From the NCBI GenBank assembly GCA_021018815.1, contig JAITYX010000102.1, positions 1,116,001 to 1,180,000 of the forward strand: DNA of 64,000 nt. Direction: 5' to 3'. Within the stretch, counting starts at the first letter, position 1; the number at the start of each line of letters is the position of its first letter. Of this stretch, positions 34,360 through 46,502 are shown one piece after another. Under the pieces are notes generated by a model. The model searched no databases. It had not been told where the DNA came from and saw only the letters and a list, made by a program, of their open reading frames with translations. A program made the translations under genes and the position numbers. The stretch is from Talinum fruticosum. Lineage: Eukaryota > Streptophyta > Magnoliopsida > Caryophyllales > Talinaceae.

Positions 34360-35556
34360 GTTACAACGATGTCTAGCCAAAGACGGTAAACAAAGCCGTT
34401 GGTTGGGAGGCAACCCAACATTTTCGGGAAGTTTCTATAATTTTTACTTTGTTTTTATTTTTATTTTTATTTTTGCATGCGTCAGGGACAATGCATGAAT
34501 TAAGTGTGGGGAGTGCATCCTACATTTTAATTTTATGCATTTATTTTTATCTTATTTTTTTTTTAAAAAAAAGTGTATTTCTTGCAAAGAAACGCTTGAA
34601 TATGACTATATGCTAGGTTAACTTGCTTAAATTTTTCTATTTATAGTTTTTCTTTCCCTTTGTAAGTAAGAAATTTGAAAATGTTAATTGTCATTCAGAG
34701 TTGTTTGAGTTGATCCTCATATATTTCTTCAATTAGTGACAATCATAATTTTTCTGTTAGTTTGATCATGTTATATGATCGTGATAGAGGCAATAAATTG
34801 ACTTAAACTGTTCACCTAGACTACTAAACTTCGCAGAATGACTCATTGAAAATCTGATATTTCTTGTCTTGCCTTAAAAAAATGTTAGTCTACCAACATG
34901 GGTCTGAGTTGGTGGCTCGGCACCATTTCCCCTTATGTTTAGGTCTCAAGTTGAGCCTTATGAATGGAGTAACCCATGTCTGGGAGAGTCATGCCCCTTA
35001 ATGGCTCGAACCAAACTAACGAAAAGAAAAAGAAAAATAGAGTATTAACTCCAAGCACCTCTATTTGGGTGAGTGGGAGATAGGGAGTGTTATATTTCTA
35101 AGACCCTATATGGGTCTCGAATATGTGCTTGAATGGAGTTAAAAAAAAAAAGTAAGTCGGAAGTAAAGTTTGCAAAACAAGTTTATTATCGATTTTTAGT
35201 GAGTTATCTACTGATTCGATGTCACTATAACCATACCGCACCTTCATTTTTCCCATCCTAAAACTTTTTAGACCTCTTGACCCGAATGTACATGTTTGAA
35301 AAAGATGAATAATTTTTTACTGTTGGTTAAATAAAAGAGATATTGTGAGGCGGATGAATAAACTCTCTGATGACAATGAAATGTTTAGTTTTTCACTTGC
35401 TTAGGAAAGGCAAATTTTCATCAAACTCTTTTGCAAGTAAGGCAACCCTAGTATATGTTTTATGTTTTATGTATATATTTATAAGAAAGCGTAATACTAG
35501 ATCAAGTATTAGACTTCTTTGCACTAGGACGTCCAAAGTCTAAGTGTGGGGGAATT
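34360..35556 (+). other. element C non-coding 3' region and polypurine tract
   Basis: No post-pol ORF is visible. It holds CAGGGACAATGCATGAAT and TAAGTGTGGGGAGTG at 34483-34515. The polypurine tract TAAGTGTGGGGGAAT at 35541-35555 directly precedes the LTR start TGTTAAATTG. Confidence 0.8.
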
Positions 35557-38402
35557 TGTTAAATTGTATTTTATACGTATTTTTAGAAGTTATTTAGTTT
35601 ATATTATATAGTTTATTTTATCTAATTTATCCTATTTTGTCTATTTATAGGTAATTATCAAATAAAGTGGGAAAGAAAAGAAAAGATGTTAAAAATGGGT
35701 TTTTAGCTACCAACAAGCGTCCAAGAAAAGATATGAAGTCGGTCAATAAAAATAATGTGTCATAAAATATTTATTTTAGATATTTTATTTTATGAAATCT
35801 TAATTTGCAGAGAAGAGTGAAGATAATCATACTCCTAAACCAAGTAGGACTCCTCCTTAGAGTTGGATGAGAAGAAGGAAACTTGGAAAAGAAGAAAACG
35901 GATCACCATAGAAGGACCTAGCCCCTCACGGGCAACCTTACGCTGCTACCAATCAAAAACTCAACTTCTCTTCACCTCTTGCTGCCTCACAGCTAGGGTT
36001 GAGCAAAAATTGCGGGTACTCGGTTCCGGACCCGGACCTGGTTAAACCGGGACCGGGACCCGGTAGTGAAATCATGGACTCGGACCTGGTTACCCAGCTT
36101 TTATTTTATTTTTTAAAAATTTTTTTAATTCCAAGCAAATCCTAATTTTGCTTCGAGTATGCTTGTTGTTTCTTATAACTACTCACAAGTTTTTTAAAAT
36201 TTTTTTAATTCCAAGCAAATAGCTAAAATTTTACCCAAAAAAGTAAAAATTATAAAAACTAAAATGGTATCAAAAAACTAAAAAAACAAAAACAAGGAGC
36301 AACCGGGTCCGAAATCTGGACCCATTTCGACCAAAATGACCGAGTACCCGGTCCCGCTCACCCTACTCACAGCTATCTCACGCCACCTCTTACTTCTCCA
36401 TAGCCACTCATCATCATAACTTCATCATCAACCTACGTTCTATCACATTATCCTCGCTTAAATAAATCGTCACACCAACAACCAATTAATCATATTCACG
36501 TTCTTTTCTCCCTCATCTTTTCATCCCACTTTCAGCCTTCATAATCATCGCTAATCATCATCACAATCATCAAGCAGCGTCCATATTATCACTATCATCG
36601 ATGTCTATCATCAACATCATTGTTCTGCGGCCGGAGAAATTTATATCGGTAGTACTATTAGTACTGTAATTTTTTACTAGTAAAGATTGAATTTTTATTG
36701 TTAGTTTAATATTAAACATGATATTTTTATTTAGTTTACGTGTTTCAAATTATATTATGTGTGACTAGTTTTTATACTTAGTATAATCTATTTGAAATCA
36801 TGTTAAATTATTTATTTTGAAACAAAATTTCAATCTTTATTGTCTTATTAATTTTATCCATGATTATATGATAATTTGATTTTAATATTTATGATTTTAT
36901 ATCTAATTAATTAGAGTGCACGCTAATTAATTTTATATGAATTCATATGATAGTTTAAATAGCTTAAGTACATAATCGCTTGGTCTTTTAGACGTAAGTA
37001 TCACCCTTGTTAATCATGGATAGCTCATATCCGTCTCTTTTAATTAGGAAATTATCACGGATCCTTTTTAAATCAATTTGCTAGTAGATTGGTTACTAGG
37101 TGCTAGATGATGTTTTTCTAATACTTAATGCTCTAATTGATTAAGCTCTAGTGCTAGTGCTAAGGTTATCAATATTAGTAGGGTTTATATTAGGGTTAGG
37201 CCTAAGTAAACTAATAAATAAGGAAAAATGGGGAAGATCCGCTAGTGATTGTCTTCTACGGTTTAGCTCATAACTAGATCAATTTGTGTGTTAATGATAA
37301 ATAATAATTTGCATGGTGGATATAGATTATATTAAGTGTTTTTATAAATTTGATATCTTTGATAATTATTTATTTGCTTTTTAGTAGTTTTCTTTAATTT
37401 AATAATTTTCATTTACAAAGTTACAATTTTTTATTATTAATTTCATTATTCCCCCTTAAATAACAGTCTTTTAGGCTAGTTTTAGGAATTTTATTTTAAT
37501 TTAATTTTGAGTCTTTATATATTTTAATATTTTGATTATTTCTCTGTCAGTTTTTATTATTTTTAAGTTAGTTTGTTAGAAATTAGTTTAAAAATAGTTT
37601 CTTTTATTATTTTTTATATTTTATCTTCTTTTAGGGTTTAGATAGAGTCTTAGTTTGATGTGATTAAATTTTAGAATTTATTTGGAATTAATTTGATAAT
37701 TTTTCAGATTTAATTCTTGAATTTAATTACTGTAGGTTTTTAGTTAAATAATTTCGTAAATTTGGTTTTAAATTTTATTTTTATATTTTTAGGGTCTGGT
37801 TAGGTCTAGAAAATTAGTGTTAATATTCTAGGTAATTTTAATATTTATTTTTATAATTAATTTAGTGCAGAATTTTAGTTATTTAATTTTCAATTTTAGA
37901 ATCTGTTTATTTTCTCGCCTTAATTTTCTGTTTTAATTGTTCTAAATATATATATATATATAAATATATTTTTGGGTTATTATAATTGTTATATTCTGTC
38001 TAGATTATTTATTTATATTGTTAGATAATTTTCTGTTATTTTTTAGTTATTAAATTATGAGTTATTCTCTGTTTTGATTTTCTGTTTAAGTTTTTATTTG
38101 ATCTTCTGTTTTAAATTTTCCATAATTAATTAGGATAGCTATGTCAAATTTAGATTTTCATAATAAAGTTGCATTATTTTAGAAGTCTTTGTCAGAATTA
38201 AATTTTAGAATTTTAGTAGTTTAATTTGATTTGTTTGAGTTTTTACAAATATAAATAAATAAAATAACTAGAGTAGTAAGTTTAATTGGATTGAAAATTT
38301 GAATTTTATATTATCTTTCCTCGTGCATTCGGTCACTACTTCTCTATGCTGTATTGTTAATTATATGCCTAAGTAGTGGTTTAATTTATAAGCTGTACGA
38401 CA
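35557..38402 (+). repeat. element C 3' LTR
   Basis: 2,846 bp including a 372 bp hAT MITE and its duplication, so about 2.47 kb originally. It starts TGTTAAATTG after a good polypurine tract and ends GTACGACA. The last 976 bp match 28014-28993. The duplication at its outer flank cannot be checked because the left boundary is deleted. Confidence 0.85.
35994..36365. mobile_element. hAT-type MITE
   Basis: 372 bp with ends TAGGGTTGAGC and, reverse-complemented, TAGGGTGAGC, followed on both sides by GGGTACTCGG-type sequence. The 8 bp duplication CTCACAGC is perfect at 35986-35993 and 36366-36373. The interior is rich in GGACCCGG and GGGACCGG units near the ends and AT-rich in the middle. It has no coding capacity. 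It inserted in element C's 3' LTR. Confidence 0.95.
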
Positions 38403-38640
38403 AGGTAACGAGGGACCTAGAGTTGATCAAGCAAGGAGACGATGAAAGCTTCACGAACTTCCTTACTCGTTGGAGGGCGATGACTCGCCCACATGATTAA
38501 TCGACCATTTGAAAAGGATCAGATCAGATTAATCATCAAGAACCCGAAACCTTCCTATCATTAGCACCTGAAGTTCTTGCCTAACATGGACTTCAAAACA
38601 ATTAGAGATGTTGGAAAGGAGAATAGAAATTTGAGTAGAA
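38403..38640 (+). pseudogene. element D gag fragment
   Basis: VTRDLELIKQGDDESFTNFL followed by TRWRAM, then shifted pieces KDQIRLIIKNPKPSYH-like and the LPNMDFKTIRDVG block, is the C-terminal half of a Ty3/gypsy gag of the kind found in Tat elements. Element C's 3' LTR sits immediately upstream, so C inserted here. Stops and shifts are frequent. Confidence 0.65.
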
Positions 38641-39540
38641 GATCATCCAATGAGCCTACCACTCATTATTTCCTTTTCCATATCCATTGTATGTTTATTT
38701 CCTTTTCTTGTCCTCCAAAAATTAAAAAAACCCCCAAATCAATACTTCTTTTTGAACTACGAAGGGCTGATTTCCGTTATAGCGGATACATAGGTAGCCC
38801 ATGAGGTCCGACCCCACTCCTAATCTTTTCCCAATTCCCAATTTCCCAAAATCAAAGACACTTTACCCTATTCGGAGGAGCATAAGTCGATCGGGAAGCA
38901 TGCTATTTTCATCTAAACCATCAGGATCATGGTTCAGCACCAGCAGTAGTACATCACGGCTCAAGCCGCCTACTTTTCCTTGGGCTTTACTTGAAGGAGT
39001 GGAGGCTAAAGTGCGGTTTTGTATTTGTCTTTTTGAACCTTTTGGTCTTAATAAAGAATACATTTGTTCTTAGAATAGAGTCTTACATACATCTCCTTTA
39101 CATGACTTAAACTCCTAAAAACACAAATTAATAACAAGGCACCCTACAAGGAATATTCAATCAAGTAGCATTAAGCATCGGATCAGCATCAAGAAGGTCA
39201 CTAGTACTCGCCATCTTCAAAGAGATTCCATCAAAGTTCACCAACTCTCCAACATTCGAGAAGAGCTAGACACAAGCACCCAAGAAGAACGTGGGGGCTC
39301 ATGATTGAAATGATCATACAAATTCATGAATATTCAGGAGGAGACACAAATCATCTACCTAACAAAGGAGCTATTAGCACACAAACTAAAAGCTCAAATA
39401 TAGAATGAGGCACATAACCTTAGGGAACATCATATTTCAAGCAAGCGTTCCCTAGATTTTAGGTCATCCGATGACCAAGTCTAGGAAAGAATTTCTACGT
39501 AAAGATAAGAATCTGTCCCTATTCCAACGAAAGTGGATAG
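38641..39540 (+). other. element D non-coding 3' region
   Basis: No coding region recognised. Near 38755 it reads GAACTACGAAGGGCTGAT followed by GGATACATAGGTAGCC. From memory, a similar GAACTACG...GGATACGTAGGCAGC segment recurs near the 3' part of plant Tat elements. The remaining sequence is unique in this window. Confidence 0.5.
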
Positions 39541-40110
39541 AGTCGAGTCTCGGACCCAACAATGGTCAAGGTTCAAACACATCCCGGTTGAGCTTCGAGC
39601 CCAACAGGTGGTCAAGGTTCGGACACGGCTCGGTCATGTTTCGGTCCCACTAGCGGTCAAGGTTCGAAACACCTATGTTGAGCTTCGGGCCCAACACTTG
39701 GTCAAGGTTCGGACACACATCCTAGTCGAGCTTCGGGCCTAGCAGCGGTCAAGGTTCGGACACAACTTAGTCGAGCTTCAGTCCCAACAACACTCAAGGT
39801 TCGGACACACCTAAGTTGAGCTTCGAGCCGAACAGTGGTCAAGGTTCGGACACACATCCTAGTCGAGCTTCGAGCCCAACAGCGAGTCAAGGTTCGGACA
39901 CATCCCGGTCGAGCTTCGGGCCCGAGTAGAGCGGTCAAGGCTCACACACCTTAGTCGAGTCTCGGACCCAAGAGCGGTCAAGGTTCGGACAAACCCCGTC
40001 GAGCTTCGGACCCAACCGTAGTTAAGGTTCGAGATGTCCCTCAATTAAACTTTAGGTCCAACAACAGTCAAGGTTCACCCATCCCTCAATTAAACATCGG
40101 GCCCACTCCA
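39541..40110. repeat. minisatellite, about 12 copies of a 45-46 bp unit
   Basis: GTCAAGGTTCGGACACA and GAGCTTCGGGCCCAACA alternate. The CAAGGTTC core recurs at about 39566, 39612, 39657, 39702, 39749, 39793, 39839, 39886, 39934, 39977, 40022 and 40067. More diverged copies continue to about 40500. Because 45 is a multiple of three, one minus-strand frame stays open for 78 codons with a 15-residue period; I do not regard it as a gene. Confidence 0.88.
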
Positions 40111-40635
40111 AGGCCAAGTCAAGGAACCATATTTGAAACGTGATCCGGTTACAAATCATCTTCAAGTAACACTTGAAACTATTTACTTTTGATTATTAGC
40201 TAACACAATTGTTAGTGCAAAAAGTTTCAGCCAAGCTTCGGACCAAATACGGTCAAGTTTAGACCACTCATCCGAGCTTCAGGACATTAATCGAGCCAAG
40301 CCCGGGATACCCAACCGAACTTCGGATCTAAGATGTGGTCAAGTTTAGGCACCCTAGCTGGACTTTAGACTTTATTACCGGATTTAAGTTTAAGCTCCTT
40401 GCCAAGCTTCGGACTAAGCACAAGGTCAAGTTTAGGCACACCAATCCGAGCTTCGGGTTTTTAAGTACCAAGTTTAGGAATCAACAACCCGGGCGTTAGA
40501 CTCCGCTTGTCAAGTTCGAGCCCCCATCGGAGTTCAAGTCGAAAGATACCTCAATTCAATTAGATTCCAAACCAACGCCAGTATCGGTAAGTATCCTTTA
40601 GTGTCTACTTTCACCATTGTCTTTCACACTCGGTT

Positions 40636-40650
40636 AAAGTGGGGGCTAAT
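40636..40650 (+). promoter_or_regulatory. element D polypurine tract
   Basis: AAAGTGGGGGCTAAT directly before TGTAGACACC, the position of the plus-strand primer next to a 3' LTR. Confidence 0.75.
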
Positions 40651-42192
40651 TGTAGACACCTAAAAAGCGTCATGCCTTTTCTCTCGTTATTTTGCTATGG
40701 CCACGATGATGAAATCCCGAGTCCTGTTTGATGATTTGGATCATGGACTGAGTTTGATTTGTGCGACGGAAGCCGATAAATCACAAAGAACCCCCAACAC
40801 CTAATAAATAGCCTTTTGTTTTGGATCGATCCAAAAATCCCCTTTTCCTTCGGATGGTCCAAGATCGGGCCAAGCCTCCGGAGACAACGGAGTACGGTGT
40901 TGCGTACCGTGAAATTTCAAGATCGAATTCGCATTTCACTTCAGTCCAACTAGACAAGAAGTCGAAGATCTCAAGACGACGTTAGACGTTGCATTTCATA
41001 ATCACAAGTATCAAAGTACTATGTTTTGGCTCCAAGATAGTCCACCCGAGACTAGGAGCACACAATTCCCTGGAAAAGAATAGCATGGCTGACGCCCTAA
41101 TTGGTAATTTCACTCAAAATGTTGTATTTTGGTCAAGACTCCCGGGCAAGCACAAAAGGGCATAAAACGCTAGAAAAGCCCAACATGGCCGGCCCTCCTA
41201 CCCATGGCTTCACTTCAAAACGCTGCGTTCTAGCCTCGGGAATATCGGGGTAGCACGAAGGCACAAAACCCTAGAAAGTCTCTTGTGGCCGATGTCCCCT
41301 ACACATTTTATCCGGTTTTTATCCCGGTTCTATCCGATTCAATCTCATGATTATCTTGGCACAGTTTCTTTGTTGCTTGTGGTAGCTGGCTGAGCCAACC
41401 CTAAGTCCTTTCCTTGACCTAACACTCCCTATAAATAGAGAGCCTTGGCTCTTATTCTCTCAATGGCTCATCTTTTAATGTCACTCTGCTGAAATTTGCC
41501 TAATAGCTACTCGAATACTCCATTCACGTATTCTAATCTCTTGGGCCCTTTTGAGCCTCTTCTCATTCTATTCCCCATTCCAACTACATCTAAACCTAAG
41601 ACTCCATCATTCATACATCTCCTTTACCTACCAACACTCAAAACTCACAAAAACCCCTTCAATCCACCACCGACGCATGGCTAGATCTAGATCCGAGATC
41701 CGGATCGGCAAGTGGGATAACCCGAGGGCATTGATTTGATCTTCAAAATGGTTTACTTGTTTTATTTTATGCTTTTTATCGCTTTACGTATTGTGGATTC
41801 GAGATGTATCGCTTTTAATTCCTCCCGCTTCGATGAAATTTTTCGGTTTGCACTTTTCTTTTCTTTTCGCTTTTTCGCTTTCCTTACCACTTTCCTTTAC
41901 TTTTGCCTTTATCACTTTTTTTAATTATGTTTGGTTGCTTTTAATTCCGGTCGCATGTTGCTCGGTTGCTTTTGTTACATTATTTTAATTCACTACTCGA
42001 ACTAGTAATGGTCGTCTTCGGACGGGCGCAATGGAAGGGCTTATCCCTACGTTTCATACCCTCATCCCCGAATCGATTCTCGGTTGTAAGACCGATAGAG
42101 TCATTTTTAACCTCTCTTAGTCTTAGTTTTCGCATACTAAGATTAGAAGAGCAAATTTTTATGTTTTGTTAGTTTTTCATTCCTAAAAACTA
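40651..42192 (+). repeat. element D LTR
   Basis: Starts TGTAGACACCT, a start common among Tat-type LTRs. A TATA box, CTATAAATAGAG, is at 41429-41440. The end is placed before ACTGGTGACTCCTCG (42193-42207), which looks like a primer-binding site. If that reading is wrong the LTR extends to about 42620. The short frames inside it are not genes. Confidence 0.6.
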
Positions 42193-42630
42193 ACTGGTGA
42201 CTCCTCGTTTTGCTTTATTTCTATTCAAATTGCATCTCGGCTATTTTCTAAGTGCGGGATAAAAAGGGGTTCTAGATTTGCTAAGCCGAGCCGGAGGGCC
42301 GGTGACGAGTCACCACTAGGTGCAGGCTGCCACCTACACCGAGTGGTCAGCAGGCGAGGCTTCGGTCCAAACCGGTGTTTTGACACCGGCTTAGCCCTAA
42401 AGCCTTGTGGCGGATTCACTAAACCTTGATTCTTTTTTTTTTTTTTGAAAAAATAATATCTTGAGACTTATTAAAATATATTCAAAATAAAATAATTAAT
42501 AAAACCGCCATTCAAACTTTTCCTAATTCATTTTAAATCAAATTTAATAAAACTTGGAAATCTTAATAAAAGGTTCATCCTCACTTTCAAAACCATCTTC
42601 AAAAACCCTAACGCCAAACATTCGTGGGAA
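42193..42630 (+). other. element D leader-like sequence after the LTR
   Basis: The CTGGTGACTC primer-site-like motif is followed by a GC-richer block with CCGGTGACGAGTCACC at 42299-42314 (an interrupted palindrome) and an A/T-rich stretch to about 42600. If it is a 5' leader, the LTR is flanked by element D interior on both sides. No coding region. Confidence 0.45.
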
Positions 42631-42636
42631 GCTCGG

Positions 42637-43480
42637 TTGGCCCCGTCGGATGTGCTTCTTACAAGGGGCGCCATTGGTTATAGCATCAATGATCTAAAGG
42701 GAATTAGTCCATCCTTTTGCATGCATAAAATTGATCTTGGAAATGGTCATAAGCCCTCTAGACAACCTCAAAGGCGATTGATCCCAACATGCAAGAGCTT
42801 GTCAAGAAGGAAGTTGTCAAGCTACTTGTGGCCGAGATTATCTATCCTATTGCCAATAGCGATTGAGTGAGTCCGGTCCAAGTAGTACCCAAGAAGGGGG
42901 CGTGGTCATGGTCAAGAATGAGGCTAATGAGCTTATTTACACTATAATGGTCACCTAGGGTGGCGTATGTGTATAGTTTATAGAAAGTTGAATCAAGCCA
43001 CTTGGAAGGACCACTTCCCCTCCCATTTATCGACCAAGTGTTGGAAAGATTAGCCTGACATTCATACTTTTGTTATTTAGATGGTTTTTCTTGTTACTTT
43101 CTAGCGATGCATGATGGCCATTTTTTGTTGACTTCATAGAAAACATCATGAAGGTCTTCATGGATGACTTCTCTATTTAGGTAGCACTTTTGACACTTGT
43201 TTGCAAAATCTTGAAAAAGTCCTAAGTAGATGTGAGGAAGTTAACCTAGTGCTTGAATTGTAAAACGTGCCATTTTATAGTACAAGAGGGGGTTATTTTG
43301 GGTCATGTTGTGTCTAACTAGGGCATCGAGGTTGATCGAACCGAGTTTGAGGTTATTGAAAAACTACCTCCCCTAATTTTATTTGTTAAGGGGGTTAGGA
43401 GTTTCCTTGGTCATGCTAGCTTTTATTGCCGCTTTATCAAGGACTTCTCCAAGATTACTAAGTCTCCAACTCAGCTCCTC
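42637..43480 (+). pseudogene. element B reverse transcriptase, broken
   Basis: Element B resumes with GAIGYSINDLKGISPSFCMH, the sequence just before the polymerase in Athila-type elements. KPSRQPQRRLIP, a shifted LVKKEVVKLL-like segment, YPIANSD with a VQVVPKKGG-like piece, VCIVYRKLNQATWKDHFP, and KVFMDDFS (about 43150) with the catalytic Asp pair follow. Then come HVVSN-like and RSFLGHASFYCRFIKDFSK connection motifs. About 150 bp between the FLDG-like segment and VFMDD are missing, and stops are frequent. The pol part upstream of 42637 was lost with the D insertion and deletion. Confidence 0.82.
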
Positions 43481-43489
43481 ACCAAAGAT

Positions 43490-43985
43490 GTCTTGTTTGA
43501 TTTTACTAATGAATGTCATGAGGCTTTCTGCAAGATAAAAGAAGCATTGATTTCTACCCCCATCATTCAACCGCCGATTGGAATCTCCCTTTTGAGATTG
43601 TGTGCAATGCGAGTGATCACGCGGCTGGAGCTGTGTTGGGACAGCGAAGGGATGAGAAGTCGTATGTCATTCATTATGCAAGCAAGACACTTGATGGGGC
43701 CCAACAAGATTACACCACGACAGAGAAGGAGTTGTTGCCCGTAGTGTATGCTATTGAGAAGTTTCGCCCCTATCTCCTATGCTCCAAAGTGATCGTGTTC
43801 ACCGACCATGCTGCCTTGAAACACTTGCTAGAGAAGAAGGATGCCAAACCTCGTCTCATTCGATGGATTCTTCTCTTGCAAGAATTTGATTTTGAGATAC
43901 GAGATAAGGTGGGGGTGTAGAATGTGGTAGCTGACCACTTATCAAGGCTTTTGGTTGAGAGCAATGATCGCCTCATTTACGCTAC
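43490..43985 (+). pseudogene. element B RNase H
   Basis: [20 protein letters not shown], then after a shift the [19 protein letters not shown] block with a catalytic Asp, [40 protein letters not shown], and [16 protein letters not shown] stop at 43918 comes just before the NVVADHLSRL end motif. It is one of the better preserved parts of element B. Confidence 0.88.
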
Positions 43986-44019
43986 ATTTCTTGATGAACA
44001 TCTAATGGTGGCCACAATG

Positions 44020-45390
44020 GGAGAGCTTCCTTGGTTCACCGACATCGTCAACTATCTCGTTGTGGGAGTTTTGCCACCCGACATAGGGTAACACCGGAAG
44101 AAGAAATTCCTCGATAACATTAGATTCTACTCTTGGGATGACCCTTTTCTTTTTCGGGTTTCCAATGATGGCATCTTTCGAAGGTGTGTTCCCCAAGTAG
44201 AAGTCCTGAGCATCATTTCATAGTGTCATAATCAACCATGCAGAGGACATGGAAGTACCTACAAGACTGCCGCTAAGGTACTTCAAACTGGTTTTTATTG
44301 GCCCACTTTGTTCAAAGATGTTTATGCTTATGTAAGGGGTTGTGATAGATGTCGGGGAGGGGGAGGGTAATATTTCCCATAGGAATGAGATGTACTTGAA
44401 TTATGTTCTTGAAATTGAGGTGTTTGATGTTTGGGGCATTGACTTTATGGGACCATACCCTTCTTCAAAGGGAATAGGTATATTTTGGTGGCGGTGGACT
44501 ATGTGTCCAAATGGGTTGAAGTTGTTGCTAGTCCTACCAATGATGCTAGAGTAGTGTCTAGGCTTTTCAAGAAGATAATATTTCCTAGATTTGTGGTGCC
44601 TAGAGTGGTGATTAGTTATAATGGGACAAATTTCATGAAGAAGAAATTTGAGGCCTTATTGAAGAAATATGGTGTGTCACATAAAAGGGTTTGACCTATC
44701 ATCCTCAAACTAGTGGCCAAGTAGAGATTTCCAACTATGAAATCAAGCATATTTTCGAGAGAACGGTTGCTAGTTCTAGGAAGGATTGGGCGGATAAACT
44801 TGATGATGCTATTTGGGCTTATAGGACGTCTTTTAAAACCTCCATTGGTACTGCCCTTTATCGATTGGTGTACGGGAAGTCTTGCCACTTCCCCATTGAG
44901 CTTGAGTTTAAGACTCATTAAGTAGTGAGACACCTTAACTTTGATTTAGAAGCGGCGGGGTCAAGAGAATGCTCCAACTCAATGAGTTGGATGAGATTAG
45001 GAGGGATGCTTATGATAACTCCATGATTTACAAGGAGCGTATGAGGGCATGGCCCACCAAAAATATCAATAGAAGAGAGTTTTATGTGGGTGATTTATTG
45101 CTCCTCTTCAATTCAAGATTGAAACTCTTTTCCAAGCAAACTCCGTTCTAGATGATCGAGTCCATACAAAGTCTTTAAAGTGCATCCTATTGGGGTTGTA
45201 GAAATCTAGCATGGTGATAGGAGTGACACCTGTAAGGTGAATGGCTAGAGACTTAAACACTACATCTAAGGAGAGCCAATTCCGGGGCGGTTTCAAGCAC
45301 CTTCCCCCCATTTTCGATAATGAAGGAGTTTTGGTAAAACTCGGGACCTTAAACAAGCGCTTCTTGAGAGATAACCCAAGTTTTCTAGCT
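44020..45390 (+). pseudogene. element B integrase, broken
   Basis: The zinc region has CRGHGSTYKTAAKVLQTGFY and CDRC-type residues at 44225-44360. The core has [13 protein letters not shown] (first Asp), [20 protein letters not shown], and VISYNGTNF where the family has S-D-x-G-T, so the second catalytic Asp is Tyr here. [20 protein letters not shown] carries the Glu. [20 protein letters not shown] and [11 protein letters not shown] follow, and after shifts VNGQRLKHYI closes the protein near 45260. Stops and shifts occur throughout. Confidence 0.85.
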
Positions 45391-46502
45391 TTCTAGCTTA
45401 GGTTGTTTTTAATTTGAAAAAAAATTAAAAAAAGAAGATGATGGAAAGTTTGTGTGATGTATTACTAAGGGGTGAGAATGAAAAAAAGTAATTTTAGTGA
45501 AACAAAATGAAAAAAAGAGAGTAAAATAAAATGTTTGACGAGGTGGGAATCAAGTTGAGTTGATGAGAGTGTTTGAGAGGGTTTATTGGATTGATTTGAG
45601 GTGTTTTGATGCTTTAATGGCTGAGTGTTACAGGTTGAATGAGTAAATTGAGCTCAAAGTTGGTGAAAACAACAACTAAAGTAGAGGTTGGCATGGTTGT
45701 GCGCTTCATTTTAGCCCATTTTTTAGCAATGTCATGCTGAAGCACGAGTGAAGCGCGACCCGTGCCAAGTCCAACACTAGGCATGTGTTCCCGACATTAA
45801 CCGTGTTGAATTTTCAGCCGAGTTTTCGTAAATCTCGAGAGGTAGCATGGTTAAAGCACGACCTTGCGGTCAATTCCAGCTAATTTTTCTAAAAGTATAG
45901 AGAGGAAGCACTATTTCAACACATGTGCAGCATGGCTCGTGCCGAAGTCCAACACGGCCGTGGCACTACCTGTGCCATTTCCCGGAATCCAGCACTGTCG
46001 CAAGCACTTGCTCATGCCGACTTCAACAAGGTCGTGTCTGTATGCTCGTCTTGCACTAAAACCCGAAAATTCCCCAATTTCTCTTTCAAATTTTATTTCC
46101 TCTTCCTTCTAACCCTAGTATACCACTCGTGCGCCCGCCTCTGCATGCCATTCTCTCACTCCAAATTCATCCAAGTGTTTTCCCTTTCCCTCAATTCCAC
46201 CTTCAATCTTCATTCTCCACACAAATTCATCCATTTCCATCCCAAATTTGTCCATCTCCATCCAAAAATTCTAGATTTTCTCTTTCCTCAAGTTCATCCT
46301 CCATTGTTGATTGTTGGAGCTTGAAGTGAGAGAAAATTTTCCCTTGAAGTTATTGAAGGCTTTGGGAAGTCTAAGTTCAAAATTTTTACTCCATTTTAGT
46401 GGGGGATTTTTCACTTGTTTGGTGCCTCAAGGGGGACATACGAATTTCTCAAGTGATGCTCCATTGCTCTTCAATCCCTCATTACTCACCTTCAAGCTTC
46501 AC
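45391..46502 (+). other. element B spacer between pol and the post-pol ORF
   Basis: No gene recognised. It contains A-rich runs (45418-45540) and, at 45690-46040, many short GCACGAG, CCGTGCC and AACACGGCCGTGG modules like those in the LTRs of A and B. A pyrimidine-rich leader-like stretch precedes the next ORF; the open frames here are biased by it. Confidence 0.6.

Larger units (their letters stand above)
28014..38402 (+). mobile_element. element C: Athila/Cyclops-type gypsy retrotransposon with truncated 5' LTR
   Basis: Order: partial 5' LTR, PBS, gag, protease, reverse transcriptase/RNase H, integrase, 3' region, polypurine tract, full 3' LTR. The 5' LTR begins at a point homologous to 37427, so its first 1.5 kb (not counting the hAT insertion in the 3' copy) are missing. 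The coding regions are far better preserved than B's, with only a few stops and shifts. No post-pol ORF was recognised. The right flank is element D's gag, not element B. Confidence 0.88.
38403..42630 (+). mobile_element. element D: Tat-type gypsy remnant
   Basis: A partial element lying between element C's 3' LTR and the resumption of element B pol. It has a gag fragment, a non-coding 3' region with a minisatellite, a polypurine tract and one LTR, apparently followed by primer-site and leader-like sequence. Its left part is missing, apparently with the deletion that truncated C. The right boundary is uncertain within about 42200-42635. Confidence 0.65.

Noticed and set aside
39702..39938. 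Minus-strand 78-codon frame with a 15-residue repeat
   Set aside because: The 45 bp minisatellite unit is a multiple of three, which keeps the frame open; there is no other sign of coding.
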